64,000 nucleotides of DNA from Selaginella moellendorffii. Lineage: Eukaryota > Streptophyta > Lycopodiopsida > Selaginellales > Selaginellaceae. The stretch is from assembly GCF_000143415.4 (NCBI RefSeq), contig NW_003314338.1, positions 198,501-262,500 of the forward strand. The letters are read 5' to 3'. A model generated the notes under the pieces. The model ran no database searches, was not told the DNA's origin, and was given only the letters and a program-made list of their open reading frames with translations. The position numbers were made by a program, and so were the translations under genes. Of the stretch, positions 21,046 through 32,173 are shown piece after piece; position 1 is the first letter of the stretch; every line of letters starts with the position of its first letter.

Positions 21046-22001
21046 ATTCAGACTCGGACTTGGATTGGGTCTAAGACCGAGTCCAAGGTCAAATTCGAGG
21101 TCAAGTTTGAGATCAAATCTGAGGTCAAGTCCAAGATCGAGTCCGAGACCGAGTCCGAGGTTGGGTCTGAGATTAAATCCAAGACCAAGTCAAGTACTAA
21201 TATAGGTCGAGGGGTGAAAGCCCAAAGTGTGTGTCTCCTAGGGGGGCGGGGGGGCGGGGGGGGTGGGCTGTAGGGGGTTCCAAAAGTATAATAGGGATGG
21301 TGAGGTCTAGGAACCAATCTTGAAGGAACTCTCTAGTGGTGCTTCCAAACTGACTTGAGGTTGAGACTGGGATTTAGGGGCCTTGGGTGGGAGTGAGCGT
21401 GGACTTGGGTGATGCCGAAAGGGCCACCTAAGGAAGTGCTCAAAAGCAGCTCCCACTCCCGGAAGAGAAATCGATTGTGGTGCTCTTGACTCATGTGGAG
21501 TGGTGCCCCATTTGAGTACCTTGCGGCTCATTGGTCCTCGCCCTTCCTAGGGGCTTGGGCCTTCCCATTAGTATGGAAGTGGTGGGGTAGAGGTACCTAT
21601 ACCGGGCCGTTAGGCCACGGTGTTTCCCTTGGCGTCCTGAAGCAAGTGTTGCACCCAAGACTTGGGATTTAGAGAGTCCCATGATCAAGCTTTGTTGTAC
21701 CAAGGGATGTTAGGAACTTGGAGGCTTGGTGTGCTTAGCTGCTTGTGCCTGCAGGGAGTGTAGACGAACCTTAAGTCCAGTCTAACTTGGGGAGGGGAAT
21801 TAGGAGACATTTAGGAATCTGTGGATGGATGGCTAACGCTCTGTTGCTCGTGCAGTGAGTAGTTGAAACTAAGTGGGACCAAGTAGGAGCTAGTATAATA
21901 GGCAGGAACCTTGGCAAGGGAACTTAGAAAAGGCCAAAGCGGTGTTGGTTAGATAGACGAGGGAAGTTGGCAAATTGGAAAAGAAAAATTCGTGGTTTAC
22001 A
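21046..22001 (+). mobile_element. 3' part of the gypsy element 5' LTR
   Basis: Contains the GAGTCCGAG-type repeat tract, GGTCGAGGGGTGAAAGCCC, two G-rich runs (21241-21265), and ends GTGGTTTACA immediately before the primer-binding site. It aligns over its whole 3' half with the gypsy-family LTR at 56160-56634. Confidence 0.65.
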
Positions 22002-22004
22002 ATT

Positions 22005-22016
22005 TGGTATCAGAGC
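22005..22016 (+). other. Primer-binding site (initiator tRNA-Met type) of gypsy element
   Basis: TGGTATCAGAGC, the standard plant initiator-Met primer site, lies three bases after the LTR end. It fixes the orientation of the element as plus. Confidence 0.85.
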
Positions 22017-22060
22017 CTTTTCCTCAGTTCTAGCGAAGGATAGAGGCAGATTGCTAGGAG

Positions 22061-23276
22061 ATGCCAAAGGTAGGGCATAAACGAACCAAGGCAGAGACAA
22101 AACCTCCTCTGGAGCTGGAGCCTCCGGTCGAACAATGAGGAATCCTTGCATGAGGAGGACTCTAGTGAGGAAACGTCCAAACAAGAGTTTGGTAGTGAGG
22201 TTCAGTCGTCCAAAGCTTGATTGGATGTTCTAGAAGGACAATTGGTACAGACTAATGCCTTGCTAGAGACTCTTGTACGCAAGTTAAAGCGTGATGAAAA
22301 GCGGGAGAAAAAGCAAAAGACTGTGGATGCTGGCAGTGCAGAAGGTGTGGACCCTTTGGTAGGGATTGAGCCAGAACCAAACAAGGTCGAATAGACTGAA
22401 CTGGAATCAACCCCTCAAGAAGTTCCCAAGTACAAACCAAAGCCCCCACTGGTCTTCAAGGGAGTGAATGACTATAAGATGGTGGAGAATTGGTTTTACG
22501 ATGTGGAAGACTATTTCCGAGTGTTGCAATTACCGAGCTTGGAGACGGTCCCATGTGCAAAACCATACTTGGCAAAGTCTTGGTGGAGAACGACAGAGGC
22601 CAACGAAGGACTAGTGGCCACTTGAGAAATGATGAAGGCGAGGATTCATGCAACTTATGTTCCCCCAAATGCTACTCTGCACCTAAGGGATGAGCTGAGT
22701 AGGCTAAAGTAGACTGGAACCATTCAAGTGTATGTGAATGGGTTTATGGCAAAGAGGATACTTGTCACGGATATGGGTGATATGGATGCATTCCATGCCT
22801 TCATATCGGGCTTGCAAACCTGGGCTCGCGGCGAGGTAAAACATTGGAACCCAACCAAGGAAACATTGGATGCAGCTATCAAGGTGCATTTCAATGATAA
22901 CTTACAAAAGGGGAACATGACGAGGTCAGGGTTCACATTTAGTAAAGGGGCCAAACCAAGGGGAACATATGGCAAAGGGAAATTTAAGAAGAGTTTCTCT
23001 AAGAATGAGTCCTCAGGGTTCTGGAAAGGTAGATTTGGTGGCTAGCGAGTAAGTATGTGGGAGAGTCAAGCAAAAAGAGACAAACTCACAAATAAGAAGG
23101 TCAAGTTTGCTAGCAGCATGGGAAACAACATATACTACAATTCTGGTGAAGTGGGACACTTTTCAAGGGAATGTCCCTACCTGAAGAAGGCAAGAGCCAA
23201 TATAGCCATTAAGTTGGGTGAAATCCAAATTGAGGTACATGATTCAATCCTTAACTCAAAGTTACTCATTACATGA
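22061..23276 (+). pseudogene. Ty3/gypsy gag, decayed
   Basis: The ATG at 22061 opens a frame broken early by several stops. From about 22455 a retrotransposon gag core is readable (KMVENWFYDVEDYF; later DAFHAFISGLQTW and HFNDNLQKGN), with further stops near 22625 and 22710. Around 23131-23180 the zinc knuckle is recognisable as YYNSGEVGHFSREC: spacing and the His and last Cys are kept, but the first two Cys are Tyr and Ser. The capsid/nucleocapsid protein cannot be functional from this copy. Confidence 0.7.
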
Positions 23277-23327
23277 GCAACTTTGGTAAAGAGTCATTTG
23301 CGACATCTACTAGCCCTCCGAGGGAGC

Positions 23328-23397
23328 TTGGAGGTAACTTTATTAAGATCCTTATTGACACGGGTGCTTCGGATAATTTTGTGGCTGCAGAGTTTGG
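23328..23397 (+). pseudogene. Gypsy aspartic protease, N-terminal fragment
   Basis: The reading KILIDTGASDNFV contains the DTGA active-site motif of retroelement proteases. The frame is interrupted at 23398 by a 7.3-kb insertion and the element resumes at about 30704. Confidence 0.7.
23393..23397 (+). repeat. Target-site duplication TTTGG (left)
   Basis: TTTGG directly before the TG end of the inserted element; the same five bases follow its CA end at 30699-30703. Confidence 0.85.
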
Positions 23398-24931
23398 TGT
23401 AAGCGATTAATTTTTTCCATTCTACTTTAGTCACTTAACCACACCTCTGACCACTTGGAGGAGTCTCATTCACAACCTCCATAAGTCCAATTTAGGACTT
23501 GGGACTTGCTATCCCCAAGAATGGCATCCATGTCACTCAACAGTTGCACTGGGTCCAAGTGCTCCACGTGTCCGGTCCCAGGACTGACACCCAAAGGTAC
23601 CACTAACATATCAGCCTGTTACGCTAAGGCCATGCCCATTCACCTTTGCCGCACTAGTGGTCCAATACCACTTGCATCACAATCCCGTCTCTCCAAGATT
23701 GGGCCATCCATCCACGAGTGGTCATCCTAGATCCACTCCTTAGCATCCTTAGGATGCCCACAGACCTAGGGAAAAGCCTTCCCCAAAGTCCCTTTGTCAG
23801 TTCCTACCAAGTCCCTTTTCTGCCCATGGCCATGTTCGCCAACACTGCCACTCGATCCAAGCCCACAGGCCCGACCACTAAGTCCTATGGTCCTCTAGGA
23901 CTTCTTCACCATGTGATTATATCCATAGTCACTACGCTAGAGGACTACTCTTCCTCCCTTCCCCCATTTGGGACTCTAGGACAACATTTCGGAACACCGT
24001 GGGCTTACGTGAGCCCCGTGGGTACTCTCCCCGCCTTCCGCCTTTAGGTGCTCTAGTCATAGGCTTAGAGCGAGGTTCCGTTGAGCCACGCCAGGTATCC
24101 AAGTAGGTAGTGCCACCCACACTTGGATTGGGAGCATCGGCCAGTCGATCTCCCGGGGGAACTAGAGCTGGCTCTTGAACACTTCACCAAGCTACCCCAC
24201 TTGTCGGTCTGTATTCACTCTAGTCTTGGACTTCCCAGTGGTCAGTTCATCACCCAACACTGGGTCTGGCCTTCCTGGGCCAAACTGGCCTTTCTTGGCG
24301 AAACTGGCTCCACTGCAATCCTCCCCCTCACTATACTTTTGGAGCTCACCAAACCCCCCAGGGTCTGGGAGACGAACGCTTTGGGCTTTCACCCTCTCAG
24401 ACTCGGACTCAAACTCAGACTCGGACTCGGACTCGGACTCGGTCTCGGCCTCGGCCTCGGCCTCGGCCTCGGTCTCGGTCTCGGTCCAGGTCTCGTCCCG
24501 GTCTCGGTCCCGGTCTCAGTCTCAACCTTGGACTCCATCTCGGGTCCATCTCGGACTCCATCTCGGTCCATCTCGGACTCCATCTCGGACTCCATCTCGG
24601 ACTCTATCTCAGGCTCCGTCTCGGTCCATCTCGGACTCCACTTCGGACTCCAATTGGGACTCCATCTCGGACTCCATCTCGGGCTCCACCTCGGACTCCA
24701 CCTCGAACTCCATCTCGGACTCCAACTCGGGTCCATCTCGGACTCCTCGCTTATTGCTCACTTCGTGGTTGTTCCTCGAGCACTTTGTTGGGAGTTCCAC
24801 TCCCGCTCTCAACCTTTCAAGTCAGAGCTTTTAGTCCAAACGTGTTACGCTCGTTTGGCTTTCACTTTGGCCACTACCACGTGGCACCCTTTCCAGCTCC
24901 ACTTTGGGGCCTAGGGATTTTGTGTCTCACA
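23398..24931 (-). repeat. 3' LTR of the complete LARD element
   Basis: Matches 28989-30698 along its whole length. The minisatellite block (24400-24755) is shorter than in the partner LTR. Confidence 0.85.
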
Positions 24932-24943
24932 ACTCCACCACCC
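24932..24943 (-). other. Polypurine tract of the complete LARD element
   Basis: On the element strand GGGTGGTGGAGT lies directly before the TGTGAGACAC end of the 3' LTR. The same motif precedes the LTRs at 46167 and 51977. Confidence 0.6.
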
Positions 24944-26391
24944 ATATACGAAGTTCGATGTCCTCATCGAACAGTAAACCCTTTTATAAAGTAACACCCG
25001 CAGATATTACCATTCCCATCCTTGGCACCCGGCCAATATGTGTCTATGGTTTGACCCCGAAGGCTCACCATGCCTTGTCCATCCTCTAAAGAGGATAGTC
25101 TCTCTAACTTAGAGACTGATTGGACCACTTGTGGTGGTTCTTTCCATTTATTGGTTTAGTTCTCGCTAAACTTGTTAGAGACACCGTCTCTATCTCAATC
25201 CCACTACTCCATCTTGAGTAGTCTCAATTTTCATCGATATAACCTTTGCACTTTGGAACGTTTACTTTTGACTTCTTGAAGTCAATTTTCCTAGGTGTCT
25301 CCAACACCTTGCATTGCACATATTGTGCAATTCCACTTCCCATCCTAGGAAGTTCTTTAGTTGAGGGCACCATCATCCTCTCTTCTATTTCGTGCGACCT
25401 TGGGCACTAAGTTCCATTTATCATACTTTGTGCTAGGGCTGTCCATGGCCCTATCATTTGGCTACCTTACTGCTCCCTCCCATGGAGCTTCCACTTTCGC
25501 CAAATCGGAGCAATTCGGAATCCATCCTTGGAAACACACTTCCTTTCCCGCAATTTGTTAGCGTCCAACACATTATTGTTTCTCGCCTAACTTTGTCACT
25601 TGGATTCCTTCCAAGGGATTCCACGGCCCTATCTTGGACACTCATCTTTTGCTCCTATCTGTTGATTGTTGCACTAAGCAACACGGAATCTCTGCCTCCC
25701 TCCTTGAGGTATTCTTTTAATTCCATAGCAAAGGCTCTGCTTTGCCAAGACTAGGGTGTTCACCCCTAGTAAGTCTCTTTAGCATCTTCTGCTGTGGGCT
25801 CTATCCACGACTCAACTTTGTGACCCTCCCATAGGTCTCTTTAGACACTACTTTCCTTGGACACACTATGCCATCACAATGACATAGCTCATTTCCCTAA
25901 TGTGCTTTTCCCACTTGGTCACCTTGACCAAGCCACACCATCATCAATAGTTCAAATCAACACTTTGAACTAGGAACCTTATTCCTTAGCCCAAACAAGG
26001 ACCTTGTCCTTATTTAGCCACAAGATCACCTAGTGATCTCACTTCGGCACCTTAACAGGTTTGCCAATAGGTACTAGGTCTTCCAGACCTTTAACTTGTT
26101 AACTACGACCCCGGGGGCATCCCCCACACTTGGCGTGCGCCCAAGCCAGCCCTTCCAGCCAAGGGTCGATAGCAACTTAGACTGGGTGTCCCCATCTCAT
26201 TCACCACGTCTTTGGTGCCACTGGCACCAAAGTGTTCAAGTTAGATATGCTGAGCCACACTAAGCAATCTAACCGTGCATCACGACTCCGAGGCATCCCT
26301 CGCTTGGCGGTGTGCCCAAACCAGTCTCCACACTGAGAGTCCATGGCCACCGAAATATGAGTGTCCTCATATTCCAAACCATCACCACGCC

Positions 26392-26448
26392 CTAGTGATT
26401 TGGGACTCGAACCCAAGCACTAGAGGGTCGGGACTCGAACCCAACCTC
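26392..26448 (-). other. Tandem T-arm/B-box-like hairpins (copy 1)
   Basis: On the element strand, two adjacent hairpins both show a seven-base loop TTCGAGT closed by GGG/CCC. The B-box consensus GGTTCGANTCC occurs in each. The outer stem of the second is CTAGTG/CACTAG. Equivalent structures are at 44656-44712 and 50413-50469. Confidence 0.65.
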
Positions 26449-28973
26449 TGTATATGCATCTACGGACGGTATCACCCTAGATGCCTGGCGTGACTCCCCA
26501 CACCGGTACACCAACTTATACTTAAAGTGCGCTACAGATCACAGCTTAGGAACCTAGTTCCTCCACACTACCAAGTCCTCTCACTTGACAAATCCATGAT
26601 CATGCATGGACTCCTCCATGCTTGGCCCCATGGCCCACCCTTTTTGAAGTAATCACCTTCAACTAGGGTATTCGTTCCCCTGACTTGCCAATCTCGTTTG
26701 GCAAGTCCTCCGACCGCTGTAACATGGTTCCTGCATAAGCGTGAAAGTCCTTGACCATCGACTTTCGTTCAAAGCCCTCTCTTTGAACACTCGGGAACTA
26801 CTTCCCTAACCTTGATAGCATTGCCTCATGGCAAGCTTCAAGACCACACTTCTGCTGCGCCACTCTGATTTCGCGCATTCCATGAACCATTTACACTTGG
26901 CCTTTCTAGGTACTAAGTTACCTAGAATCATCTTTGGGAACCTCGAAGGAACTCTATCCCTTAGCTTGCTAAGGCCTCCCTCTTCTCAAGCTTTATAGTT
27001 GCCATATAATCTAACATGGACAATTCCATATTTTAGTCTCTCCATGGCCTCACGGTTGCTAGCAACAACATCCTCGAGCACCCTCTTGATTCTCCACTCC
27101 CAACTTGCATAACCACTGTTGGATATGCCCTTCAATTTCTATGGTTTAGTTCCATCCCAATACTATTTACCTTTTGGCCCCATATGTTTCCTTTGGTTAT
27201 TCTTCTCCAAACTAGGAGGATAGCTTTGCACATTTTACTATGCCTTAGCAAGTGTGCTTAGTTATAAACCTACCCAATAGCCTAGGGAGTGGTTCCTTAA
27301 TCTTGGGCATGCTCACCTTGTAATCCCACATACCGGGGTTAACGTTGCTGCTTATGGGCCTTTACATGCCCATCACTAGCCTTGCCAAAATTCCATTTTT
27401 GGCTTTGTCCAATTCGGGTAAACAGTCTTCTCTTGTCTCCACAATATTGGACATTTGGATAGCACCTTCTATCCATCATTCGTTAGGGACTTAGACCCTT
27501 GGGCCTTATCTATTGCCCTTGCGACACAAAACACCACCTCCTGGTGTTCTAGAGTGTTTGGGTGTCCCAATGATGGCCTCTGGACAATGAGCATTGCTGT
27601 TTATGACATTGACTTACTATATCGCATCATAAGCAATTTATCCCCCGTAAGGGTATATCTAACTTCTTTATACCATTAAGAAGTCTTGGGTAGCTACCTT
27701 CTACCCGTTTAACCAATTATCTTGCACCTCTTGCTTAGTTGCCCCATAGCTGTTAAGTCCTACAACTCATTGCTTGGTGCTTCCACACCTCCATCATTAT
27801 CTGGGTCACCACACTCCAACCGCATGCCTTCCAGCTTAGGCCATGCCTTTCCCGCTTCCGTTGGGATTCCCTTGGCAAGGGGTTCTTATGAACCCACCAT
27901 CATAACCTCAAGATATCACACCTTGGCACATTTGGTGTCTCCACACCATCAGCTCCACGAGCCTACCTCTATGACACTTCTTCTTTGTGTCTAAGTCTTT
28001 GCCAAGACCAATATAGTTGTTCCTCATGCTAACTATCCGTTAGCACCACACCATAGAGTTTGCACCCAAATCTAGGCCAAAGTTGCTTTCTTCTAGGAAT
28101 ATCTTCCCCACAACTTTAGTATGGCACATTCTGCCATCAATGAGATACCTATTGTTCTCATACTTGGATCTTATGATCCTCCCCATACCTCATGGGGCAC
28201 CATACACCTCAGTCCAAATGCCTCAACCAATCCCTTAAGACCATTCCCTGACTCCACTTGAGTCATCTAGCATTTTGGACTTTGTTAATCCAACGGCCCA
28301 TAAAGTTCTATTTTTGAGGTGCTAGCTCACTGGAATACAACTTCTTGTATTCAGGTCCTACTCACAAGTACCATCTTTGCAAGTCTTACTCCGACACTTG
28401 ATTTGTTCTCTTGGGGCAACCTTTTGCCCCTTAGGACCACTTGTCCATGTGACGAGAATACCAACTCATCCTCTAAGTACACCCCCACCTCCTTGGGTTG
28501 TTCTAGCATTTATTAGAGGTAGCTCCAGCTACCATTTCAAGGACTTGTGTCCTTTTCCGTATTTGACCTCCTACGGTCATTACTTTTGGTCTCACATTCA
28601 TGAGCACCCACCTCAACTATATGAGGATAATCTTGTGATTCCTTTATTGCTTTGGAGTCATTATCTTTCCCGTGATCCCAACTATAGTTGTTTATCACAA
28701 CTATATTAGCCCGTTTGTTGCGTCAAACACTCATTTGGATCACATCCTCAGCTCTCTAAGGAAACCTTATACTGTTCCCAAGATCCCAAAGTCTTTCCAT
28801 TATTGGCCCTTTTCTATCCACCACATTGTGCCGAAGTTCACGCATGAACTTGAGTGGAGAGCCATGTCCTCTCGACATGCTACTCCTCAAGGATAAGCCC
28901 ACTCCTAGGACCTTCCGATGCCAACATCAATGGTGATATACTTGAGCACCAATAAAAGTCGGACTAAGGAACA

Positions 28974-28985
28974 GCTCTGATACCA
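28974..28985 (-). other. Primer-binding site of the complete LARD element
   Basis: Reverse complement of GCTCTGATACCA is TGGTATCAGAGC, three bases from the 5' LTR; identical to the gypsy element's primer site. Confidence 0.85.
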
Positions 28986-28988
28986 AGT

Positions 28989-30698
28989 TGTAAGCGACTA
29001 ATTTTTTCCATTTTACTTTAGTCACTTAACCACACCTCTGACCACTTGGAGGAGTCTCATTCACAACCTCCATAAGTCCAATTCAGGACTTGGGACTTGC
29101 TATCCCCAAGAATGGCATCCATGCCACTCAACAGTTGCACCTGGTCCAAGTGCTCCACGTGTCCAGTCCCAGGACCGACACCCAAATGTACCACTGACAT
29201 ATCGGCCTGTTACACTAAAGCCATGCCCATTCACCTTTGCCGCACTAGTGGTCCAATACCACTTGCATCACAATCCCGTCTCTCCAAGATTGGGCCATCC
29301 ATCCACGAGTGGTCATCCTAGATCCACTCCTTAGCATCCTTAGGATGCCCACAGACCTAGGGAAAAGCCTTCCCCAAAGTCCCTTTGTCAATTCCTACCA
29401 AGTCCCTTTTCTGCCCATGGCCATGTTCGCCAACACTGACACTCAATCTAGGCCCACAGGCCCGACCACTAAGTCCCATGGTCCTCCAGGACTTCTTCAC
29501 CATGTGACTGTATCCATAGTCACTACGCTAGAGGACTACTCTTCCTCCCTTCCCCCATTTGGGACTCTAGGACAACATTTCGGAACACCGTGGGCTTACG
29601 CGAGCCCCGTGGGTACTCTCCCCGCCTTCTGCCTTTAGGTGCTCTAGCCATAGGCTTAGAGCGAGGTTCCGTTGAGCCACGCCAGGTATCCAAGTAGGTA
29701 GTGCCACCCACACTTGGATTGGGAGCATCGGCCAGTCGATCTCCCGGGGGAACTAGAGCTGGCTCTTGAACACTTCACCAAGCTACCCCACTTGTCGGTC
29801 TGTATTTACTCTAGTCTTGGACTTCCCAGTGGGCAGCTCATCACCCAACATTGGGTACAGCTTTTCTGGGCCAAACTGGCCTTTCCTGGCGAAACTGGCT
29901 CCACTGCAGTCCTCCCCCTCACTATACTTTTGGAGCTCACCAAACCCCCCAGGGTCTGGGAGACGAACGCTTTGGGCTTTCACCCTCTCAGACTCGGACT
30001 CGGACTCAGACTCGGACTCGGTCTCGGCCTCGGCCTCAGTCTCGGTCTCGGTCCAGGTCTCGTCCCGGTCTCGGTCTCAACCTTGGACTCCATCTCGGGT
30101 CCTTCTCGGACTCCATCTCGGATTCCATCTTGGGTCCATCTCGGACTCCATCTCGGTCCATCTCCGACTCCATCTCGGACTCCGTCTCGGACTCCATCTC
30201 GGACTCCATCTTGGGCTCCGTCTCGGTCCATCTCGGACTCCATCTCGGACTCCACTTTGGACTCCATCTCGGACTCCACTTCAGACTCCACTTGGGACTC
30301 CATCTCGGACTCCATCTCGGACTCCACCTCGGACTCCACCTCGGACTCCACCTCGGACTCCGTCTCGGTCCATCTCGGACTCCATCTCGGACTCCACCTC
30401 GGACTCCACCTCGGACTCCATCTCGGACTCCGTCTCGGTCCATCTCGGACTCCATCTTGGACTCCACCTCGGACTCCACCTCAGACTCCACCTCGGACTC
30501 CATCTCGGACTCCTCGCTCATTGCTCGCTTCGTGCTTGTTCCTCGAGCACTTTGTTGGGAGTTCCACTCCCGCTCTCAACCTTTCAAGTCAGAGCTTTTA
30601 GTCCAAATGTGTTACGCTCGTTTGGCTTTCACTTCGGCCACTACCACGTGGCACCCTTTCCAGCTCCACTTTGGGGCCTAGGGATTTTGTGTCTCACA
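28989..30698 (-). repeat. 5' LTR of the complete LARD element
   Basis: 1710 bp; plus-strand start TGTAAGCGACTAA, end GTCTCACA. Contains an enlarged minisatellite (29990-30515). Confidence 0.85.
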
Positions 30699-30703
30699 TT
30701 TGG
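30699..30703 (+). repeat. Target-site duplication TTTGG (right)
   Basis: Repeats 23393-23397 at the far side of the inserted element. Confidence 0.85.
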
Positions 30704-32173
30704 CAAGCCAGACTAACGGTGTAACGGTTGGGTGAACCAAGGACTATAGAGTTTGTTCAAGGTAGCCAAAGCACCGATAAGGTACTTCGATAAGCACTAG
30801 TTGAAATAGGGACATGGAAAGTAGACATGGATTTCACCGTGTTGGACATAGTGGGATTTGACGTAATCTTCAGGATGGATTGGTTCAATCGGTTCATAGT
30901 AGCCCAGCATGGACAAGGTAGGAACCTTGTGGTATTGGCGAATGCCTAGGGAGAACGATCTAGGGTGGAGGCCCAGGATTTGAATGTAGGGCAAAGTAAA
31001 GCCAAAGACTCTTGCTTAAACCTGGTGTGCACAAGAGGACAACTCACTAAAGGAACCAAGGTAGCACTTTTATGCTTACTCTTGGTGAAGAGTGACAAAA
31101 AGACAAGAATAGAAGAAATACCTTTAGTGATCTAGCAGGTGTTGGACCAATTCCAAGATACCATGCCGGAGGAGCTACCGGCAGGGTTGCCCCTGCACGA
31201 CCGATAGAATATAAGATTGAGCTGATTAAGGGTGCTAAGGTGGTGGTTCGCCCACCCTATCATTTGAATGAAAAGGAACTCGAGGAGCTCAAGCGCCAAC
31301 TAGAAGAGTTGGTGGACAAAGGGTATGTTAGGTTAAGCAAGTCGCCATATGGGTGTTGGTGTTATTTGTGAAAAAGAAAGATGGATCTCTGCGCATATGT
31401 ATAGACTACTGATTGCTCAACAAGTATACAAAGAAGAACAAGTACTCTTTGCCAAGGATAGAGGACCTGCTCGATAAGTTGGGAAAGGAAAAATACTTCT
31501 TGAGGATTAACCTAAGGTCAGAATACTATCAGATCAGGGTAGCAGAGGAAGATGTCGAGAAGACAACGTGTCGGACAAGGTATGGGAGCTTTGAGTTTCT
31601 AGTGATGCCCTTTGGGCTATGCAATGCGCTAGCAATGTTTTTGGTGTTGATGAAGTACATTTTTGTACCCTATCTGGATCACTTTGTGGTCATCTATATT
31701 GACGACATTTTGATCTATAGCGAGACACAAGAGTAGCATGCTGAACATTTGACGAAAGTCTATATGCTAAAAAGAGCAAATGTGACTTTGCTCAACAAGA
31801 GGTAAATTTTCTCGGGCATGTGGTGGGCAAGGACGGGCTTAAGGTGGACCTTGAGAAGGTCCAAGTGATCCAGAAATGGGAATGACCATCAAACGTACAT
31901 GAGTTGAGGGCATTCTTGGGGCTATACAACTACAATTGAAAGTTTATCAAACATTATTCAAGAGTAACTCTGCCCTTAACAGACTAAATGGGTAAAAGGA
32001 AGATGGTATAGACAGTGGAATGCGAGGTAGCATTTATCCACCTCAAAGGGAAGTTGAGGAAGACCCTATGTTGGCATTACCCAACTTTAGTAAGCACTTT
32101 TAGATAGAAACGGGTGCTTTAGACTTTGCATTAGGTGCAGTTTTGAAGCAAGACAACCATCTAGTGGCATTTA
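30704..32173 (+). pseudogene. Ty3/gypsy pol continuation: protease end, RT, start of RNase H (decayed)
   Basis: Continues the element interrupted at 23397. Near 30827 MDFTVLDIVGFDVIF fits the end of the protease region. RT is readable from about 31140 to 31800, with IELIKGAKVVVRPPYHLNEKE-like entry, [35 protein letters not shown] and the catalytic YIDDILIY at about 31700. RNase H begins near 32100 (FALGAVLKQDNH). Several stops and frame breaks exist (31205, 31406, 31736 and others), so it is not functional. The frame is cut at 32174 by another LARD insertion, and integrase was not found in the window. Confidence 0.8.

Larger units (their letters stand above)
24932..28988 (-). other. LARD internal region (non-coding, hairpin-rich)
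   Basis: About 4.06 kb, nearly the same length as the internal region at 42113-46166 (4054 bp). No credible coding frame. Dense short inverted repeats, for example AGTCTCT/AGAGACT at 25097-25117 and GGTTTAG/CTAAAC near 25153-25172, both shared with other copies. It carries the paired T-arm-like hairpins at 26392-26448. Confidence 0.75.
23398..30698 (-). mobile_element. Complete LARD-type non-autonomous LTR retroelement
   Basis: The element is 7301 bp in minus orientation. On the plus strand it starts TGTAAGCG and ends TCTCACA, giving TG...CA ends in element orientation too, and TTTGG is duplicated on both sides. LTRs are 23398-24931 (1534 bp, 3' LTR) and 28989-30698 (1710 bp, 5' LTR). The size difference lies in the minisatellite. 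A Met-type primer site sits next to the 5' LTR and a purine-rich tract next to the 3' LTR. The 4.06-kb internal part has no frame with gag, protease, RT or integrase motifs. Over the first 250 bp the LTRs differ at roughly one site in twenty by eye, mostly transitions, so the insertion is not recent. Classification as LARD follows the published definition (long LTRs, conserved non-coding interior, partner-dependent). Confidence 0.85.

Noticed and set aside
24123-24914. Long open frames through the LTR repeats (also 29714-30716, 37495-38489, 46104-46912, 52116-52863)
   Set aside because: They translate a 6/12-bp minisatellite into SISDS, LGLHLG, SPRW or MESE repeats in several frames on both strands. 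Openness follows from the repeat unit, not from coding.
31413-31736. An intact reverse transcriptase
   Set aside because: The frame is cut by stops on both sides, altered at NAPATF (NALAMF), and the element is split by two insertions.
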